Positions 1-8,649 of a stretch of DNA of 39,677 bases are shown in pieces; positions within the stretch are counted from its first letter, which is position 1, and each line of letters begins with the position of its first letter. Position numbers and translations under genes: made by a program. The notes under the pieces were generated by a model. That model was not told the origin of the DNA and ran no database searches. It saw only the letters and a program-made list of their open reading frames with translations. Source of the stretch: Lachnospiraceae bacterium (GTDB lineage: Bacteria; Bacillota; Clostridia; Lachnospirales; Lachnospiraceae); contig JAFLTA010000023.1 of the NCBI GenBank assembly GCA_022510685.1, positions 1 to 39,677 of the forward strand, given 5' to 3'.

Positions 1-2078
1 TGAGTGACCAGTTGATGATTCTGGAGACAGAACCGGAAAATATGGACACCATCAATGAGATTTTCCGTGCTGCCCATTCTTTGAAGGGAATGGCAGGTAC
101 CATGGGATTTAAGCGCATGCAGCGTTTGACACACGACATGGAAAATGTATTCCAGGAAATCCGTAGCGAGAACATGAAAGTGCAGCCGGAACTGGTCGAT
201 GTGTTGTTCCGTGGATTGGAGGCTCTGGAAAATTATCTTGATAATATTCTGGAATCTGCAGATGAGGGAACAGAAGAAAATGAGGAAATTATTAACACCT
301 TAAATTCCATTGCTGATAAGGCAAAAGGAGGTACCGGTGAAGTGGCTGCGGCATCCACATCGGAAGATTCCGCTCCGGCAGAGGAAAGTAGTGCAGGCAC
401 AGGTGCTGCAGGTGCAAAATATGAAACCATCAGCATTACTGAGTACGAGCAGACTACTTTCGATAAGGCGAAAGAAAATAACCAGAATGTATTCGGTGTC
501 ACGGTATACCTTCAGGAGAGCTGTATCTTGAAAGCAGCCAGAGCCTTCCTTGTATTCAAGGCATTGGAGGAAATGGGTGAAGTTATAAAGTCGGAGCCTA
601 GTGTACAGGATATTGAAGATGAAAGATTTGAAACAGATTTCAGTTTAGTATATTTTACGGCGGAGCCTTTGGAGAAAGTCAAGGCGGCGATTGAAAATGT
701 ATCAGAGGTACAGGAGGCAATTGTCGGTCCGTTTGAGTTGAAGGCAAATACACCGGATGAAGATTTGGCATCCGAGGTAAAGGATGAGCCGGAGAAAAAA
801 GAGGAAAAAACGGCAGCAAAGCCTGCGCCTAAAAAGGCACCGAAGACGGCAGGACAGGCCGCAGCAGCTACAGAAACCAAGCAGGCAAAGAAGGATGCGC
901 CGGCACAGAAGGCGAAACCGGCAATCGGACGTACTGTCCGTGTTGATATAGAAAAGCTGGATGTTTTGATGAATCTGGTGAGTGAGTTGATCATTGCAAA
1001 GAACGGTCTTGTGTCCAGCAGTGCAACAGATACCCAGAAGAATGATTCCGGATTCAATGAGCAGATTGAGTATCTGGAGAGTGTGACGACCAATCTTCAC
1101 GAGTCTGTTATGAAGGTTCGAATGGTACCAATCGAGAGCGTAGTAAATCGTTTCCCGAGAATGGTACGTGACCTGAATAAGAAGCTTGATAAGAAAATGG
1201 AATTACATATGACCGGTGAGGAGACAGAGTTAGACCGTACCGTTATCGATGAAATTGGTGATCCATTACAGCATTTGCTCCGTAATGCGGCAGACCATGG
1301 TTTGGAGTCCAACGAGGAGCGTCTTGCTATCGGTAAGCCGGAAGTCGGTAATATCTATCTGGATGCTTATCAGGATGGTAATAATGTAATCATCGAGGTT
1401 CGCGACGATGGTGGCGGAATTGATGTGGATAAAGTCCGCAATAAAGCATTAGAACGCGGAACGATTACTTATGAGCAGTCAGAGGCTATGTCTGACAAAG
1501 AAATTGTAGATTTGCTGTTCCAGCCGAGTTTCTCCACAGCGGAGAAAATCACGGACGTATCCGGTCGTGGTGTAGGTCTGGATGTAGTTAAGACAAAGAT
1601 TGAGGGCTTAGGTGGTAATATCGAGTGTAGGACCACACTGGGTGAGGGAAGTAGCTTCATTATTCGTCTTCCTCTGACGTTGGCGATTATCCAGGCATTG
1701 ATGGTTGAGCTTGGAACAGAGAAGTATGCGATTCCTCTTGGCAATATTGAGATGATTGAAGATATCCCATTCGAGGACGTGAAGCACGTACAGACAAAAG
1801 AAGTAATCAATCTGCGCGGAAGCGTTATTCCATTGATTCGTCTGGATCAGCTCTTAGATGTGGAGCCGATTGAGAATGAGGAGGAGAGCCTTACCGTGGT
1901 AATTGTCAGAAAAGGTGACAAGCAGGCCGGTCTCGTGGTAGATAACTTGATTGGTCAGCAGGAAATCGTTATTAAGTCTATTGGCAATTACATTAACTGT
2001 AGCAAGATGATTGGCGGAGCGACCATTCTCGGTGATGGCGAGATTGCGTTAATCCTCGAAGTAAATGCATTAGTGTAG
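1..2078 (+). CDS. cheA: Chemotaxis histidine kinase CheA (5' end outside window)
   Basis: CheA receives signals from chemoreceptors through CheW, autophosphorylates on a histidine and passes the phosphate to CheY and CheB. The reading frame is open from base 3, so the true start lies upstream. About 690 residues are visible. The HPt domain carries the phospho-accepting His in the motif RAAHSLKG (bases 66-89). A CheY-binding P2-like region follows at about residues 140-245, then a Lys/Ala/Pro-rich linker at about 250-305. Next come the dimerisation helices (about 306-370), the ATPase domain with N box HLLRNAADHG, G1 box DDGGGID and G2 box GRGVGLDVV, and a C-terminal CheW-like regulatory domain (about 555-688). 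All motifs of an active kinase are intact. It is followed 13 bp later by cheW in one operon, as in Bacillus and clostridial fla/che operons. Only the extreme N-terminus cannot be judged. Confidence 0.97.
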   Translation, partial: SDQLMILETEPENMDTINEIFRAAHSLKGMAGTMGFKRMQRLTHDMENVFQEIRSENMKVQPELVDVLFRGLEALENYLDNILESADEGTEENEEIINTLNSIADKAKGGTGEVAAASTSEDSAPAEESSAGTGAAGAKYETISITEYEQTTFDKAKENNQNVFGVTVYLQESCILKAARAFLVFKALEEMGEVIKSEPSVQDIEDERFETDFSLVYFTAEPLEKVKAAIENVSEVQEAIVGPFELKANTPDEDLASEVKDEPEKKEEKTAAKPAPKKAPKTAGQAAAATETKQAKKDAPAQKAKPAIGRTVRVDIEKLDVLMNLVSELIIAKNGLVSSSATDTQKNDSGFNEQIEYLESVTTNLHESVMKVRMVPIESVVNRFPRMVRDLNKKLDKKMELHMTGEETELDRTVIDEIGDPLQHLLRNAADHGLESNEERLAIGKPEVGNIYLDAYQDGNNVIIEVRDDGGGIDVDKVRNKALERGTITYEQSEAMSDKEIVDLLFQPSFSTAEKITDVSGRGVGLDVVKTKIEGLGGNIECRTTLGEGSSFIIRLPLTLAIIQALMVELGTEKYAIPLGNIEMIEDIPFEDVKHVQTKEVINLRGSVIPLIRLDQLLDVEPIENEEESLTVVIVRKGDKQAGLVVDNLIGQQEIVIKSIGNYINCSKMIGGATILGDGEIALILEVNALV

Positions 2079-2091
2079 GGGGAGGTACATC

Positions 2092-2562
2092 ATGGAAGAA
2101 TTAGCAGATATCCAGAATTTAGACGTAGTCGGGGAAACCAAACAATATATTGTAATTAAGATTGGTTCAGAGCAATATGGTATTGATATCAATTTTGTGG
2201 ACAATATAGTACGTAACCAGCGAATTACGAGAATTCCTAAAGCACAGTCTTATTTTAAAGGTGTAATTAATCTTCGTGGTGAGATTATTCCGGTGATGAG
2301 TCTGCGGTTGAAGTTTGAGCTGGAGCCGGATGAATACACAAATGCCACCAGAATTATCATTATTAAACTGGAGCCACAGTCTGCAATCGGTCTGATTGTG
2401 GATGAGGTGAGAGAGGTTGTGACTTTGGGAGAAGAAGCCATTGAGAAGAATACCACGGCAGACATGAGTGATGCTAAGTCACAGTATTTAAGTGGAATTG
2501 GTAAAAACGGTGACAGTTTGATTTCTTTATTGAATATTGCAACTGTTATTTCTGAACAATAA
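2092..2562 (+). CDS. cheW: Chemotaxis coupling protein CheW
   Basis: CheW is the adaptor that joins CheA to the cytoplasmic tips of methyl-accepting receptors. The 156-residue protein is one CheW domain: the VIKIGSEQYGIDINFV strand, the conserved INLRGEIIPVMSL core and the IGLIVDEVREVV segment are all visible. The start ATG follows a strong GGGGGAGG ribosome site. It lies 13 bp after cheA and just before cheC, so it is co-transcribed with the signalling complex it belongs to. A CheV is unlikely because no receiver domain is attached. Length and motifs are typical of stand-alone CheW. Confidence 0.96.
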   Translation: MEELADIQNLDVVGETKQYIVIKIGSEQYGIDINFVDNIVRNQRITRIPKAQSYFKGVINLRGEIIPVMSLRLKFELEPDEYTNATRIIIIKLEPQSAIGLIVDEVREVVTLGEEAIEKNTTADMSDAKSQYLSGIGKNGDSLISLLNIATVISEQ

Positions 2563-2606
2563 CAGATAGTCAGTTGCTGTTTGATGGAAATCGGGGAGAG
2601 GATGCT

Positions 2607-3224
2607 ATGGTACAGGAAGCGGAAAATATAAATAGCATGGACTTTGATGTTCTGACAGAAATCGGTAACATCGGAGCAGGAAATGCCGTTACAGCGCTAT
2701 CCCAAATGATAAATGCCAGAGTGGATATGTATGTTCCTCAAGTGAGAATGCTGACATTTCAACAGTTGGCTGAGATTATCGGAGGAGAGGAAACTCTGGT
2801 AGTGGGAATTATGCTCTCATTGGAAGAAGACATTGAGGGCTCTATGCTGTTTCTCATGGAGGCGGATGAGGCACATCAAATTGTTGCACAGATGATGGGC
2901 TATACTTCATGGGAATCAGGAGAGTTTACGGAAATAGAACAATCGGCTTTGACGGAAGTAGGGAATGTAATTACTGGTGCGTATTTATCTGCCATTTCTA
3001 AATTGACCAATCTGACCATAGTTCCGTCAATACCGTATATGGCAGTAGATATGGCGGGGGCGATTCTCAGTGTACCGGCTATTGAGTTCGGTAAGCTGGG
3101 AGACCAGGCACTGCTCATCGAATCAAGATTTCGGGATATGGATGTGGACATCAGTGGTTACTTTATTATGATACCGACACTAGAATCCTATGATTCCATA
3201 TTATCTGCATTGGGAATAGGGTGA
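2607..3224 (+). CDS. cheC: CheY-P phosphatase CheC
   Basis: CheC removes phosphate from CheY-P and binds CheD, helping adaptation in the Bacillus-type pathway. The 205-residue protein contains both halves of the CheC/FliY phosphatase signature: a Glu and Asn in LTEIGNIGAGNA near the N-terminus and a second pair in LTEVGNVITGAY in the middle. The two matched motifs support CheC rather than CheX, which has one repeat. I chose the ATG at 2607 because GGGGAGAGG lies just upstream. The frame is open further up to a TTG at 2574, which has no ribosome site. The stop overlaps the start region of cheD, suggesting translational coupling of the two partners. Confidence 0.94.
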   Translation: MVQEAENINSMDFDVLTEIGNIGAGNAVTALSQMINARVDMYVPQVRMLTFQQLAEIIGGEETLVVGIMLSLEEDIEGSMLFLMEADEAHQIVAQMMGYTSWESGEFTEIEQSALTEVGNVITGAYLSAISKLTNLTIVPSIPYMAVDMAGAILSVPAIEFGKLGDQALLIESRFRDMDVDISGYFIMIPTLESYDSILSALGIG

Positions 3225-3229
3225 GAAGA

Positions 3230-3715
3230 ATGGGTGAGATGATAAAAGTTGGAATGGCAGATTTAAATGTATGCCATGCGCCGGATGCTATCACCACCTT
3301 GGGGCTTGGTTCTTGTGTGGGAGTAGCACTGTATGATAAGTCAACTAAAATAGCCGGCCTCGTCCATGTGATGCTTCCGGATAGCACATCAGTACGGCAA
3401 AACCAAAATCCCGCAAAATTTGCTGATACGGGAATTGTATTGTTATTACAAAAAATGAAGCAAAGTGGCGCGAATACGTCCGCTTTGACAGCAAAAATTG
3501 CCGGAGGGGCGCAGATGTTCGCCTTTAAGAGTAATAATGATATGTTGCGTGTGGGAGATCGCAATGTGGAGGCAGTAAAGAAGAAACTGAATGAATTGCG
3601 TATCCCTATTATTGCGGAGGATACGGGGTTAAATTACGGAAGAACCGTCGAGTTTTTTCCGGAAACGGGAGACTTTGTGATTAAAGCAGTGGGTAAGCCG
3701 GTGCAAACCATATAG
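3230..3715 (+). CDS. cheD: Chemoreceptor glutamine deamidase CheD
   Basis: CheD deamidates glutamines on chemoreceptors and is regulated by CheC. The protein (about 161 residues) has the cysteine-hydrolase triad expected from Thermotoga CheD: Thr23, Cys29 in LGLGSCVGV and His46 in GLVHVMLPD, with the same 6- and 17-residue spacings. The KIAGGAQMF segment and a C-terminal FFPETGDFVIK stretch are also family features. Start choice is uncertain: GTG 3221 overlaps the cheC stop, while ATG 3230 has AGGGTGAG just upstream. I prefer 3230. It lies directly after cheC, its known partner. Confidence 0.93.
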   Translation: MGEMIKVGMADLNVCHAPDAITTLGLGSCVGVALYDKSTKIAGLVHVMLPDSTSVRQNQNPAKFADTGIVLLLQKMKQSGANTSALTAKIAGGAQMFAFKSNNDMLRVGDRNVEAVKKKLNELRIPIIAEDTGLNYGRTVEFFPETGDFVIKAVGKPVQTI

Positions 3716-3731
3716 TTAGGAGGTCTTTTTT

Positions 3732-4025
3732 GTGAAGGCAGATTATATTCCAAAAGTGATTACTTTGTTAGCCGGAGCGGTGGTCTGTATTGTGTCTATT
3801 GTGAGACACATGGATGTCACCTATAGCTTGGAGATTCTCCTCGCGACTCTGATTATTTTTTATATTATCGGATTGATTGCGAAGGCAATTCTTCAGAAGG
3901 TGGAGAGCAGCAATCGTTTTATCAGGCATAAGAGAGATGAGGAGTTAGAGAGAGAAGTATCATTGGAGATGGAGCAGGATGAGGATGAACTTTCCCTCCA
4001 GGGACCGGAAAGTGAACAGGCATAG
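3732..4025 (+). CDS. Small two-helix membrane protein of the motility operon
   Basis: This 97-residue protein has two hydrophobic helices (about residues 8-23 and 31-53) followed by a charged cytoplasmic-type tail rich in Glu, Asp and Arg. It begins with GTG after a clear AGGAGG site 16 bp downstream of cheD, and it is followed by sigD. The position between cheD and sigD is not shared with the Bacillus subtilis operon. The gene is unlike SwrB, which has a single anchor and a long coiled coil. I do not recognise a named family. Its place suggests a role tied to flagella or sigma-D control, but that is inference only. Confidence 0.8.
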   Translation: MKADYIPKVITLLAGAVVCIVSIVRHMDVTYSLEILLATLIIFYIIGLIAKAILQKVESSNRFIRHKRDEELEREVSLEMEQDEDELSLQGPESEQA

Positions 4026-4072
4026 TATATTGCCAGAGATTTCGCTGTAATATAGAAGGGATGTAGTACTCT

Positions 4073-4846
4073 ATGGACGAGAATGAAAAAAGAGCCTTGT
4101 GGGAGGAGTATTCCCAGACAAAAAACGGTAGAATCCGGGAACAATTGATTATTGAATATGCCGGTCTGGTAAAGATTGTTGCAGGTCGTTTGGGGATGTA
4201 TCTTGGATATACTGTAGAATATGATGATTTGGTGGGATATGGCATTTTTGGATTGATTGATGCCATCGATAAATATGAACTTACAAAGGGAGTTAAGTTT
4301 GAGACATATGCCAGTTTGCGGATTCGTGGGGCTATTTTAGATCAGATTCGAAAAATGGACTGGATACCCAGGACGATACGTCAAAAGCAGAAAAAGCTGG
4401 AAACAGCTATGCAGGAGTTGGAGAAACGTTTAGGAAGAACTGCGACCAATGAAGAATTAGCAACGGAGTTGGAAATTCCGGTGGAGGAGTTGGAGGAGTT
4501 AGTCAACCAGACAAGTTTGACCAGTCTCGTGTCTCTGGACGAATATTTGGAGCAGGGCAGTGAAGTACGGGTTGAGGCAGGAAACCAGCCGCGATTTGAA
4601 CAACCGGAACAGGTGATGGAGCGGCAGGAGTTGAAACGCATTTTGGCGGAGGCAATTGACACTCTGACAGAAAAGGAACAACGTGTCATTGCATTTTATT
4701 ATTTTGAGGAGTTGACCTTAAAAGAGATAAGCAAAATTTTAGAAGTATCTGAGTCCAGAGTATCTCAGTTACACACAAAAGCATTGAAAAAAATGAAGGA
4801 ACGCCTGGGAAATGAAATGGGCGTATTTGGAATTGGAAATATTTAG
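4073..4846 (+). CDS. sigD: Motility sigma factor sigma-D / FliA (sigma-28)
   Basis: This RNA polymerase sigma factor directs transcription of late flagellar, chemotaxis and often autolysin genes. At 257 residues it is the usual length. Region 2 contains the conserved YDDLVGYGIFGLIDAID core, with a KFETYASLRIRGAILD promoter-melting segment after it. Region 3 covers about residues 95-150. Region 4 has the helix-turn-helix ending in LKEISKILEVSESRVSQLH. The location after cheCD matches sigD at the end of Bacillus-type fla/che operons. Anti-sigma factor FlgM is not in the window. Confidence 0.96.
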   Translation: MDENEKRALWEEYSQTKNGRIREQLIIEYAGLVKIVAGRLGMYLGYTVEYDDLVGYGIFGLIDAIDKYELTKGVKFETYASLRIRGAILDQIRKMDWIPRTIRQKQKKLETAMQELEKRLGRTATNEELATELEIPVEELEELVNQTSLTSLVSLDEYLEQGSEVRVEAGNQPRFEQPEQVMERQELKRILAEAIDTLTEKEQRVIAFYYFEELTLKEISKILEVSESRVSQLHTKALKKMKERLGNEMGVFGIGNI

Positions 4847-4851
4847 GAGCG

Positions 4852-4883
4852 AAGCACAAACCAGGGGAAAATAGTTTGTGCTT
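4852..4883 (+). terminator. Hairpin after sigD, possible partial terminator
   Basis: A perfect 10-bp stem, AAGCACAAAC paired with GTTTGTGCTT, encloses a 12-base loop only 5 bases after the sigD stop. The following sequence is T-rich (TGTGTTTA) but lacks a clean T run. It may reduce readthrough into fapA or protect the 3' end of a processed message. Confidence 0.5.
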
Positions 4884-4980
4884 TGTGTTTACTGTATAGG
4901 AATCGTGAATAGGGATGGGATTTTGTTCTCCGGCTATGAATAGGGAACGTGTACCGGAGTATTAGGAAGGAGATGGGATT

Positions 4981-6591
4981 GTGAAAAGAAATGCATATTT
5001 TCAATTAATTCATGAGGATAATGGTCTGTTTTTGCAGAGTTTTCCGGCACAGGACGGTGGTGCGCCGTTAAGTGCAGAGGATGTGCTGCAGTATTTAGAC
5101 TTGAAAAAATATAGTGACAATGTGAATCCTGTGGAAATCGGAAAATTTGTGGAGACGGCGAAGGCGGAGACTGCCCGTCTGAGAGTTTCCGGCAAATCGG
5201 ACTGTTTACCGGAGACAGAGACAGCAGTGATTACGGTTGATAAGTATTCCACGATGGCAAAGGTGCGTCTTTATCCGCCATCGAGCAAGGGAAAGCAGCT
5301 GACAGAGGCGGATTTGCTTTCTCTGATTGAGCAGCAGGGTGTGAAACACGGACTGATGAATAAAAATATTTCGCTGTTATTGAAGGCAAAGCTATATTGC
5401 ACGGATGTACTGATTGCCAAGGCGACATTACCGGTGCAGGGCTCTGACGCGGAAATTACATATCATTTTGATGTTGATAAGACAAGTAAACCTGCCGTAA
5501 ATGAAGATGGCAGTGTAGATTTTCATAAATTGGATATGATAGAGCGTGTAAAGGAAGGACAGCTGCTGGCAACGTTGAAGCCGGAGGTGCAGGGTACACC
5601 GGGCATGGATGTGCGGGGAATGCCGATTGCACCTAAGAAGGTGAAACGCTTGATTTTAAAACATGGCAAAAAAATTCATCTGTCTGAGGATAATTTGGAA
5701 ATGTATTCTGAGGTATCCGGAAATGTTACATTAGTATCCGGTACGGTTTTTGTATCAAATGTGTATGAAGTGCCGGCGGATGTGGGACCCTCTACAGGAG
5801 ATATTGATTATGATGGCAGTGTCGAGGTAAAGGGAAATGTGCTGGCAGGGTATACTGTGAAAGCATCAGGAGATATTACTGTTAATGGAGCGGTTGAGAG
5901 TGCTACATTAGAGGCAGGGGGAAAAATTGTATTAAAGCGTGGTATCCAGGGAATGGGCAAAGGTGTCATGAAGGCAGAGGGTGATGTGATTTCTAACTTT
6001 ATAGAGAGTTCAGAGGTGTCATCCGGTGGCAGGGTTATCACGGATGCTATTATGCATAGCCACGTGGAAGCAAAAGATGAAATCAAGGTAGACGGCAAGA
6101 GAGGTATGATTGCAGGAGGTAGTGTGCGTTCTACTCTCAAGATATTTACAAAAGTTGCAGGTTCTACCATGGGAACTCAAACAGAGTTGGAGGTAGGAAC
6201 AGATCCTACATTGGCAGACAGATATCAACGTATAGAGAAAGAAATAGACAAATTGGGAACCGAGAGAGACAGTCTGTTGCAAAATATAGACATATTAAAG
6301 AAGCGTCTTAAGTCAAAGGGAACTTTAAGTGAAGATAAATTGGTGCTTTTGAAGTCCTCTGTAATGAGAGTTCAGGAAATCGGAGAAAACATTGAGTCAC
6401 TTACGGAGGAATATGAAGAAGTAGAGGCGGAGTTGGAAGCAAACAAGGGAGGCGGCAAAATCATTATTTATGATATTGCTTATCCCGGTGTAAAATTAAC
6501 GATTTCTAATATTTCCAGCTTCATTCATAACGAGACACATCACAGTGCATTTGTGCGGGAAGGAGCAGATATCCGTGTCAAAGGCATTTAG
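4981..6591 (+). CDS. FapA/DUF342-family polymer-binding protein
   Basis: The 536-residue protein matches the DUF342/FapA family. It has an N-terminal alpha/beta region (about 1-200), a right-handed beta-helix rich in Gly and Val with repeated strands such as GDIDYDGSVEVKGNVLAGY (about 225-400), and a charged coiled-coil hairpin (about 405-485). The C-terminal strand GVKLTISNISS also fits the family. These proteins are often linked with flagellar or chemotaxis operons in Clostridia, and some seem to link signalling to polar or envelope structures. The exact role is not settled. The GTG start follows AAGGAG at a good distance. The 134-bp gap after sigD, with a hairpin, may allow separate control. 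Confidence 0.88.
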   Translation: MKRNAYFQLIHEDNGLFLQSFPAQDGGAPLSAEDVLQYLDLKKYSDNVNPVEIGKFVETAKAETARLRVSGKSDCLPETETAVITVDKYSTMAKVRLYPPSSKGKQLTEADLLSLIEQQGVKHGLMNKNISLLLKAKLYCTDVLIAKATLPVQGSDAEITYHFDVDKTSKPAVNEDGSVDFHKLDMIERVKEGQLLATLKPEVQGTPGMDVRGMPIAPKKVKRLILKHGKKIHLSEDNLEMYSEVSGNVTLVSGTVFVSNVYEVPADVGPSTGDIDYDGSVEVKGNVLAGYTVKASGDITVNGAVESATLEAGGKIVLKRGIQGMGKGVMKAEGDVISNFIESSEVSSGGRVITDAIMHSHVEAKDEIKVDGKRGMIAGGSVRSTLKIFTKVAGSTMGTQTELEVGTDPTLADRYQRIEKEIDKLGTERDSLLQNIDILKKRLKSKGTLSEDKLVLLKSSVMRVQEIGENIESLTEEYEEVEAELEANKGGGKIIIYDIAYPGVKLTISNISSFIHNETHHSAFVREGADIRVKGI

Positions 6592-6670
6592 TGTGCTAAA
6601 TGTGATGAGCATGTAAATTTGCAAGATATGCAGAGCATGTTTTGTGATTGATTGAGAGGAGGGAAAGCCT

Positions 6671-6982
6671 ATGTCTTTAACATTTGATTATGTAACGATG
6701 CCCCCAAAATCCCAAGAGGTATCCCAAATACAACATTCGGATCAAGTGCGTTATCAGCATGGACAACAGGAAATGGCAACCCAATTTCAACAGCAAATCA
6801 AAAATCAGTCGGAGCAGACTATTCGTCGTGAAAAGTCGGAAAATGAGCCTGACCGCTATGATGAGGACGAAAAAAGACGTAAAAGAAGACAGGGAAAGGG
6901 ATCGCGCGATGGGAAAGGTTCTGATTCGAAGGAGCAGAATAAGAGCGGTGAAAATGAGAAACATTTTGATATGAGGGTATAG
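6671..6982 (+). CDS. Small hydrophilic protein, function unknown
   Basis: This 103-residue protein has no membrane segment. The N-terminal half is Gln-rich (about residues 15-52), and the second half is dominated by Lys, Arg, Glu and Asp, with a likely disordered basic stretch DEKRRKRRQGKGSRD. The start follows GAGAGGAGGG. It lies 79 bp after fapA and ends just before a short frameshifted reading frame. I do not recognise the family. Its good ribosome site and operon position argue for a real gene. Confidence 0.72.
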   Translation: MSLTFDYVTMPPKSQEVSQIQHSDQVRYQHGQQEMATQFQQQIKNQSEQTIRREKSENEPDRYDEDEKRRKRRQGKGSRDGKGSDSKEQNKSGENEKHFDMRV

Positions 6983-6983
6983 G

Positions 6984-7135
6984 TTGAAAAATGATTCTAG
7001 GACAGCAAAAGACGCAGTCCAAGAATCACTACACTTCAACCTTAGAAAAATGCAAAACCGGCATTTTTCATTACTATTGGCGACACCGAAGGTTTTGAGG
7101 TGAATCGCTTAATGCGTTCTATAGTGGACAGGTAA
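6984..7135 (+). pseudogene. Possible 50-residue gene with a one-base frameshift
   Basis: From a TTG at 6984 the frame reads MKNDSRTAKDAVQESLHF then NLRKMQ. From about 7058 a different frame reads PAFFITIGDTEGFEVNRL then MRSIVDR and stops at 7133-7135. Joining the two needs one extra base around the A run at 7045-7057, and then gives a smooth 50-residue protein ending 13 bp before the next start. AGGG lies upstream of the TTG. It may be a real small gene with a homopolymer sequencing error, or a decayed one. I cannot tell which from this sequence alone, and the evidence for coding is only the protein-like look of both halves. Confidence 0.4.
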
Positions 7136-7148
7136 GGAGAGACGTGAC

Positions 7149-7970
7149 ATGATTTTTTTGGAAATTGCAATGATACTCATTGGGCTTGGAGCCATTGTGT
7201 ATAGTAATAAAATAATAGAATCGCCGGAGTCAGGAAATAACACTGCAAATGGTGCTGAAGAAAAAAAAATCAAGGAGCAGTGGGCACAATTGGAGAAGCG
7301 ATTTCAGGTATATGACCAAAAACTGGAGGAAAAGAAGGAAGAGCAGGTGGAGGATACTTCTGAACGAATGAGTGCACTTTCCAATGAAAAAATTATGGGA
7401 ATCAATGAGTATTCGGATCAGGTGATTGACAAAATTGAAAAAAATCATGCGGAAGTCGTTTTTCTCTATGATATGCTAAATGAAAAGCAGCAAGAGATAC
7501 AGGGCTTGATTCAGGATGCGGATACCACCAAGGCAGAATTCCGGGATGAGATGGCACAGTCTTATCAGAATACGAAAGAGATGGCAGCGCGCTTAAAGGA
7601 AGATTTGCAGGAGGAATTAAGGCAGCTTCAAGCCTTGGAGGAGACACTGCGCAACAACAAGGACACGATACAGGAAACCTTGGATTATACAGAGGAAAAT
7701 GAACAAGAGGAGAGTATACTGAATGAACTGGCAGAGGTGTCTCCGGAGGAATTAGAAGAATTACAGATGGATCATCCACAACCGTTCCGGGAAAAGCCTG
7801 CGGAAAAAATGCAGGAAGAACCTAAGGCGCGGTCGCAGAGAGTCGGAGTAAACAAAAATAAAGAGATATTGGAATTGCATGATAAGGGGCATTCCGTATT
7901 GGAGATATCAAAGATGTTGGTATTGGGGCAGGGAGAAGTAAAATTTGTAATTGATATGTATGGGGAATAG
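7149..7970 (+). CDS. SwrB-like membrane-anchored coiled-coil protein
   Basis: The 273-residue protein has a single N-terminal membrane helix (about residues 2-21) and a long Glu/Gln/Lys-rich coiled coil (about 35-190). The basic C-terminal domain (about 230-273) reads like a helix-turn-helix: LELHDKGHSVLEISKMLVLG then QGEVKFVID. This anchor, coil and small terminal helix domain is the layout of Bacillus SwrB/YlxL, which sits directly after sigD and helps activate the flagellar export apparatus. The resemblance is by architecture and place in the operon, not by alignment, so orthology is inference. The ATG follows AAGGAG with a 9-base spacer. Confidence 0.75.
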   Translation: MIFLEIAMILIGLGAIVYSNKIIESPESGNNTANGAEEKKIKEQWAQLEKRFQVYDQKLEEKKEEQVEDTSERMSALSNEKIMGINEYSDQVIDKIEKNHAEVVFLYDMLNEKQQEIQGLIQDADTTKAEFRDEMAQSYQNTKEMAARLKEDLQEELRQLQALEETLRNNKDTIQETLDYTEENEQEESILNELAEVSPEELEELQMDHPQPFREKPAEKMQEEPKARSQRVGVNKNKEILELHDKGHSVLEISKMLVLGQGEVKFVIDMYGE

Positions 7971-8018
7971 AAGGATACACAGTGCCATTCCCGCGCCCGA
8001 ATGAAAGGAGAAATTCTC

Positions 8019-8621
8019 ATGAATAAGAAATCATTTTTGAGAGGTTTTGGAACCGGAGTTCTGTTTGCAGCGATTATTTTGGGAATTTCCTGTTTGATTC
8101 GGACTTCGGATGTCAGAGTGATTTCTCAGGCAAAAAAGTTGGGGATGGATTTTGTGAAAAATGATACTACAGTCGTAGAAAATAATCGTAACAAAAAAGA
8201 TGATGCGGCTACTGCAGCTCCTAATGAAAAAACGGATAGTAAAAAGCAGGAGACAAAGTCTACAGATATCCCGGCAGAGACGGAAAATCCCAAGGTAGTA
8301 CCTACGCCGGAGCCTGACGATACAGAAAAGAAAACAACCGATAAGAAGTCGGACAAAAAATCATCAAATTCCATGGAAGCAGAAAAAAATAAGATGGAAA
8401 AGAGTATTAAAGATGAAGCAAAACAGTTGGAGATTAAAGCGGGAGATTGGTCGAGTACCGTTAGTTCCAAACTGCAGAAAATGGGAATTATTGAAAATGC
8501 GACAGATTTTGATTTGTATTTAATGCAGAATGGTTATGGGGAATCTATTGCCGCAGGTACCTATTCTGTGTCGCCGGATGATACCTATCGGGAACTGGCA
8601 AGAAAAATTACCGGAAAATAG
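8019..8621 (+). CDS. Membrane-anchored protein with MltG-like C-terminal region
   Basis: This 200-residue protein has an N-terminal membrane helix (about residues 8-27), then a low-complexity Lys/Asp/Glu/Thr region (about 50-130) that probably spans the envelope. A compact C-terminal domain (about 145-200) contains KLQKMGIIENATDFDLYL and a GTYSVSPDDTYRELARKITG ending. That end resembles the LysM-like subdomain found in MltG/YceG proteins and in short clostridial relatives that lack the lytic domain. No catalytic Glu domain is present, so enzyme activity is not expected. I chose ATG 8019, which follows AAAGGAG, over ATG 8001, which lies before that site. Confidence 0.72.
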   Translation: MNKKSFLRGFGTGVLFAAIILGISCLIRTSDVRVISQAKKLGMDFVKNDTTVVENNRNKKDDAATAAPNEKTDSKKQETKSTDIPAETENPKVVPTPEPDDTEKKTTDKKSDKKSSNSMEAEKNKMEKSIKDEAKQLEIKAGDWSSTVSSKLQKMGIIENATDFDLYLMQNGYGESIAAGTYSVSPDDTYRELARKITGK

Positions 8622-8649
8622 GTTGAAGTGCTTATCTTAGGAGATGATT

